13,265 nucleotides of DNA, taken from the NCBI GenBank assembly GCA_900155495.1, contig FTLJ01000509.1, forward strand, positions 1 through 13,265. Direction: 5' to 3'. Of this stretch, positions 9,301 through 13,265 are shown piece by piece. The position numbers and the translations under genes were made by a program. The notes under the pieces were generated by a model, which was given only the letters and a program-made list of their open reading frames with translations, had not been told where the DNA came from and searched no databases. The DNA comes from Porogramme epimiltina (Eukaryota; Basidiomycota; Agaricomycetes; Polyporales; Polyporaceae). How positions within the stretch are numbered: the stretch's first letter is position 1; each line of letters begins with the position of its first letter.

Positions 9301-11499
9301 TTATTTAACGAATTCGATGGAACCGGACTTCAACATATCGTCCCACTTCGCCAATCGCGGCGTATACGCACTCATATGATTAATCCGGTACTGCACGCTG
9401 TCGTGAACTAGAATGCGTGTTTTGTCATAGGGCACCGGACGGCCCCTGCCCCAGTGCCACCTAATGTCACCGTCAGTCTACTCATGTTTAACTTAGAGAC
9501 CACGCCAACTGATACCTGAGGATCTCGAGGATCCACCACGCCACCCGCCACCTTCCCGATTCGAGGGCGTCGTGGATCTCGCACATCGCGTCCTTCTGCT
9601 CCTCGTCCTGCATCACCACCAGTGATACCCCCGCGTGTCCTTCGTCCTGGTGACAGCCGTGTGGTTCAGTGCTGTCCGTCATGAACGTTGTCTGTTCGTC
9701 TTGTTTCTCGTCCACTATGGTGGACTCCTGGCTGTGCCCACCGTAGCTGCCCCCGCTGCTCGACGATGATGACGATGCATGGACGTCCGCAGACGCGGCC
9801 ACGTGCTTGTCCACGTCCGTCGCACCGGACATGCGCCGATAGGAGTACTCAACCCGGGGGCCGGACTCGACGAACGGCGGGGGGAGTGGCGAGGGGGTGA
9901 CGGAGCTGAGCCCGAATTTCTCGAGTCGCCTCGCGCAGAAGCGAATGCCAGTTTCAGTGCGGAAGCACTCCTGCACCATCCATTTAAGAGAGATGCGTGC
10001 GAGCGAGAACTCCACCGTGTTCTCCACCGCGCCGCCACCAACGTCTGTATGTAGTATGAGAGAAGGAAAAAGAAGTCAGCAAACTTGGACAGAGTGGAGG
10101 AATTTCCGTTGGCACATGATAATATGAAGGATTTGCAGCAAATACGCACCCTTGTGGCACCCAGCGAACCACACCTCTTTCACGTCCGTCTTCCGATTTA
10201 CGCACCTCCCGTGTTCATGATCGCAGTAGCACTCGTCTGGGCACTCGGCGTCCTCGGCATCATCATGCCAGTGGTTTACATGGAAGTTTGCCCGGTGCTC
10301 GTCGAGCGAGATCGCGTGCCGGAATGTACGGATCGCGTTATTGGACTTGACAAACGGCAGGTGGTGTGGGATTACGCCGACCGAGCACACAGTGTCCCTG
10401 TGGGATAGTGTGCGGGCAATGGCGCGAGGGGTAGAAGGGTAGGAGGGTCAATGTGGAGGGAGAGAGGGAGGAGGGGAAACATGCGAGAGACGGTGAGGGT
10501 CGGACCGAATCGGAAGAAGGGCCGATAATCCGTCAGTCCGGCACTGATACGACAGGAAATACGGGACAGCCGCTGTGACTCACCAGACACCGATGAAATG
10601 AATTCCGACGTTGATGCAAAACGCCTCTTTGAACGCACAGCTCTGGCTCCGGCCGACATCGTCCGTGCGCTTGTACATCTTATATGCGAACGGAACCTGC
10701 TGATGGTTTTGCAACGGGAGCAGGCCGACCTTGTGTAGCATCCCTGCGAGCGCGCGTGCGGTGTACGCGCCACGGGAGAAGCCGAAGAGGCAGATCTTGT
10801 CGCATTTCCGGTCTGGGGGTGGAAATGGATGAGGTTCGCGCATGATAAGTGAAAGGCGGGGGACGGCTTCAGTTTAGCATGGCATGACTTATGGGGTCGG
10901 GTAGTGGAAGCGCGACATACAGGTTTGCATGAGAAACTTGTATCCGCCTGTACGAAATACAAGAACGGAGGCATGAACGAGTGGTCTGAGGGTGATGCTA
11001 AGATGTGACGCAGGGCAGACGTACTCATGACATGCGAGTCGAGGTTCCAAGCAATGGCTTTGTCAAGGAGTTTTGATATTGAAATCTCGAGGGGCATCAA
11101 TAGGTGTGGGCTCGTGTAGGTTCCGAACCCACTCTGTGCAGATGAGGCGGGAACGTGATGCGGGCGTGTCATGTTATAATCGCGATCGTGCGCCCTTCGG
11201 GACAGCGTTACGCACCTGATAGTACACTATCTGCTTGCTGGGATCGTCACGCTCGAGCATGCTGAAAAAGTTGACGACATTGGAGTTCTATGCGTGTACG
11301 GGAGTCGGCAGGGTCAGCATCGTAGAATGGAAACGACACTGCTCCCAAGAGGGTGACCCGACGGGGTGCAGGGAGTACGTACATCTAAGTTGAATTCGTT
11401 GCCTGTACCATCGAAGCAGAGGACGAGGGTCCTCCCGCCGCCACTGTCGTACGGAGGGATAACCCTGGAGTCGATGACATGGGGGCAAGCCGATGACAT
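9301..11499 (-). CDS. Gene C: DUF2235 (Tle1-like) alpha/beta hydrolase, 8 exons
   Basis: Minus-strand exons: 11499-11383, 11287-11216, 11133-11025, 10947-10921, 10812-10584, 10397-10150, 10044-9516, 9460-9301. They encode 496 aa ending in TAA, with all GT-AG borders and consistent phases. The ATG at 11499 is the first ATG in frame that precedes the conserved domain; the frame is open upstream but has no ATG in this exon. Motifs: CFDGTGNEF (28-36), GFSRGA with Ser121, GVWDT with Asp186, GCHKDVGGG with His266. Like gene A it should be a soluble serine hydrolase of the DUF2235 family; the substrate is unknown. The linker before TDVKEVWF (about 225-254) is 30 residues and rich in His, Cys and Asp. 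Exon 7 also has a Ser run ([10 protein letters not shown]) and is longer than in A (529 versus 334 bp). The C-terminus keeps [11 protein letters not shown] and PRLAKWDD, aligning with A. This is the best preserved complete copy in the window. Confidence 0.88.
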
Positions 11500-11710
11500 G
11501 GTGGGTCGTGGGTCCGTAGAGAGCCGTAGGAGAAGGTCCAACAATATACGTGAGGAAGAGGGAAACCAGACGCCTCGGGGCTAGTGCTGACAGTGAGGAT
11601 TCAAGTATGCGATGGGGGCTTCAAGTTGCTGAAGCGGATAGACCAAGTTTGGCGGGTGCGGGCTAGGGTTGAGCGGGATGCTGAAGAGCGACAGTCCAGG
11701 ACGACAGAGT

Positions 11711-11717
11711 CTTTATA
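11711..11717 (-). promoter_or_regulatory. TATA box of gene C
   Basis: The minus strand reads TATAAAG within catgtataaag, about 212 bp upstream of the gene C ATG. The block CTGTGGACGGGCAG just upstream (near 11730-11745) aligns with the segment upstream of gene A's TATA box. Confidence 0.55.
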
Positions 11718-11991
11718 CATGTCTAACGGACTGCCCGTCCACAGAAGGCCAGGAAGGACGGCGAATATAGAAGCCTCTCAAGAACTATCGCCAAAAAAGT
11801 GCAAGATGGGGCATCATCTAGAGAAGTTCCTTCGGGCAAGCGAGCACAGAACCGAGAGGGATCCGGTGGGACGAGAGAATTCAGTCAGTTCTAGTATTGG
11901 TGGGACGGGAGAGCAGGAGATGGAACTTGCAACATCGTTAGAGGGCGGGTGGGTCATATGCCTACACGGCATGGTTGAAGATGCTGCCAGT

Positions 11992-12005
11992 GGGGGGGGG
12001 GGGGG
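11992..12005. repeat. 14-G homopolymer
   Basis: An uninterrupted run of 14 G on the plus strand in the C-D spacer. Its length may be unreliable in assemblies. Confidence 0.9.
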
Positions 12006-12631
12006 TAGAGGGAGGCGGATGAGAGGTCAATGACGATGTGTGTGGTTGCCACAGCGCAGAGTACGAGATACCTCTATTGGCGAGCTATTCAATTAGTTGC
12101 GATTCGTACGTGATGTGCAGTGAGAGATCTGTCGCTGGATGAACGATGAACGGGCGGTGCCACCACACGGGCGCCTCATACCGGGTCGAGCAATGCGTCG
12201 CGTGCCACCCGTCGGGCCCGGTTGTTTTCGTTCGCCTTGTATCTCACGCACACGGTATACGTACATATTCGGCAGTTAGTTCTAGCATGTAGTAGCATTC
12301 TGCCGTCCAGTGGGCGGCGAACATCCTTACTTAAGTTGTCAATTCTCTTACTACTCTCGGGTCGTGGCACCCCTAACTGGGGGGTGGCAAAAACGTCCAG
12401 TACTAGCTGTACGATAGCAGAGCGTCGAAAACAGCACGCCAACGGAGCGCAAAACAATGGCATTTCAAGAGGTTATGATGACTAGCTGACATAGAGTAGA
12501 ACGTAAGGTAATCGTGTGAGAGGGCCGTCGTACTGGGGCATGCAGAGACATAGTGCAAGACTTTAAAAAGATGTCAAGGATCCCGTCAAAACCAACCCCG
12601 CGCGCCCGGGGGACCTCCATCTCGGGCGCGC

Positions 12632-13265
12632 TCAATCCACCCAGGTCGGCTCCTGCACGAACTGCGCCTTCGGGGTATACTTGCCACCCGGGAGGTGCGC
12701 CGACTCCATGCGAATCTTCACACTCCGGTGGACGTTAAACGGCTTGTGGTGCTTCGGCACGAGGCGACCGCGCCCGAGGTTGACCGTGACGACGCGGTGC
12801 TCCTTATGCTCCGGCCCAGGGCCCTGCACGCGCTCGCGCATGGGCAGGAGCTCGAGGAGCCACCACCCAGGCGCAGCAGCGAGCTCGTCAAACGCCTTCG
12901 CGAGCGCGTCGCGCACCTCGTGGTCCTCCTCCGTCGACACAGGCGCGGGCTCCGCGACGCTCTCGAGGTGCGCAGGGGCCGGCGCGGCAGGCGGCGGGCG
13001 CGGCGCGACGTTCGGGTGCAGCGAGCGCGGGTCGAGCCCGACGCGCTTGAGCAGCTCGCCGTGGAAGCGGATGCCCGTGTCCATCTTGAAGCACTCGCGG
13101 ATCATCCACCGGAGCGGGATCCGGTTCAGGCTGTGCTTCACGTCGTCCGTCACGTTCCCGCCGCCGACGTCTGTGTGTGTGTGGCGCGCGCACCAAGCAG
13201 AGTTGGGTTAGGACGCGGGGCGGCGATCGACAAAGGGGGGGGGGGGGGGGGGGTTGGGGGGGACG
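12632..13265 (-). CDS. Gene D: last exon of a DUF2235 hydrolase, 5' part outside the window
   Basis: The visible coding part is one exon, 13170-12632, ending in TGA. It starts at a cacacacacag acceptor and continues in phase as DVGGGNVTDDV, exactly where exon 7 of genes A and C begins. It then shows RIPLRWMIRECF, FDELAAAPGWWLLELLP, NLGRGRLVPK and FNVHRSVKIRM, the usual C-terminal half of this family, 178 complete codons. Unlike A, B and C it has no intron after the WW..LELL segment. Its GC content is clearly higher than in the other copies and no motif is degraded, so it looks the most constrained. Positions 13171-13265 are intron: a CTAAC branch site lies at about 13205-13209 and a long C tract (minus strand) follows. 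No donor is visible, and the catalytic Ser and His exons lie beyond the right edge. Confidence 0.9.
13235..13262. repeat. G tract at the right edge (19 G, TT, 7 G)
   Basis: A near-pure G tract within the gene D intron, three bases from the window end. It may mark a sequencing or contig limit. Confidence 0.9.

Larger units (their letters stand above)
11500..12631. other. Spacer between genes C and D
   Basis: The left part holds the leader and TATA box of gene C; its leader shares ctagccccgaggc-like bases with the leader of A. The right part should hold the 3' end of gene D. A 95-codon ATG frame (minus, 12463-12176) has no recognisable features. No other gene was seen. Confidence 0.5.

Noticed and set aside
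10372..11172. A 266-codon minus-strand open frame crossing introns of gene C
   Set aside because: Only its first part (exon 3, SGFGTYTS...) is real; the rest reads through introns 3 and 4, exon 5 in the wrong frame, and intron 5.
11584..12033. A 149-codon plus-strand open frame
   Set aside because: It starts without ATG, overlaps the gene C promoter and ends in the G homopolymer; no family resemblance.
12176..12463. A 95-codon ATG open frame on the minus strand between C and D
   Set aside because: Short, no recognisable motif, no intron or promoter support; probably within the gene D 3' flank.
1..13265. A bacterial Tle1 effector locus or operon, given the Tle1-like family
   Set aside because: Genes are intron-rich with eukaryotic splice sites, TATA promoters and separate orientations; no immunity gene or VgrG-like partner is present.

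Overview
The window looks like nuclear DNA of a mushroom-forming basidiomycete (Agaricomycetes). Its genes are split by many short introns of about 55-190 bp with GT/AG borders and CTAAC/CTGAC-like branch sites. The coding DNA is GC-rich, and the protein families (DUF2235/Tle1-like hydrolases and a signal-peptide, single-pass membrane protein) are typical of that group. The species cannot be named from sequence alone. No tRNA, rRNA, CRISPR array or recognisable transposase was seen.

The main content is a local cluster of DUF2235 genes. This is an alpha/beta-hydrolase family related to the catalytic domain of bacterial Tle1 phospholipase effectors; its role in fungi is unknown. Gene A (minus, 464-2474, 8 exons, 444 aa) and gene C (minus, 9301-11499, 8 exons, 496 aa) reconstruct as complete proteins. 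Both keep the CFDGTG, GFSRGA, GVWDT and GCHxDVGGG motifs. Gene B (plus, 3600-6328) shares the exon plan but has a damaged active-site region and has lost one splice acceptor. Gene D (minus, from 12632 past the right end) shows only its last exon. Two decayed pieces of further copies lie at about 8490-8708 (clear) and 3250-3330 (weak).

Layout from left to right: a non-coding 3' flank (1-463); gene A; a 1.1 kb divergent intergenic region with A's TATA box and a possible relic; gene B; a 342-bp convergent gap; gene E (minus, 6671-8121), which encodes a predicted cell-surface type I membrane protein unrelated to the others; a spacer with the DUF2235 relic; a spacer resembling the flank downstream of A; gene C; a 1.1 kb spacer with C's TATA box and a 14-G tract; the last exon of gene D; and a cytosine-rich intron (minus strand) that runs out of the window.

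A, B and C have identical lengths for exons 2, 3, 4 and 5 (72, 109, 27 and 229 bp), and parts of their introns and flanks still align. They are therefore products of local duplication. They differ mainly at one site just before the catalytic histidine, where they carry 17, 160 and 30 variable residues respectively. Nothing shows that gene E works with the hydrolases; its placement is the only link. I see a family expanding and decaying in place, not a clearly new multi-gene system.
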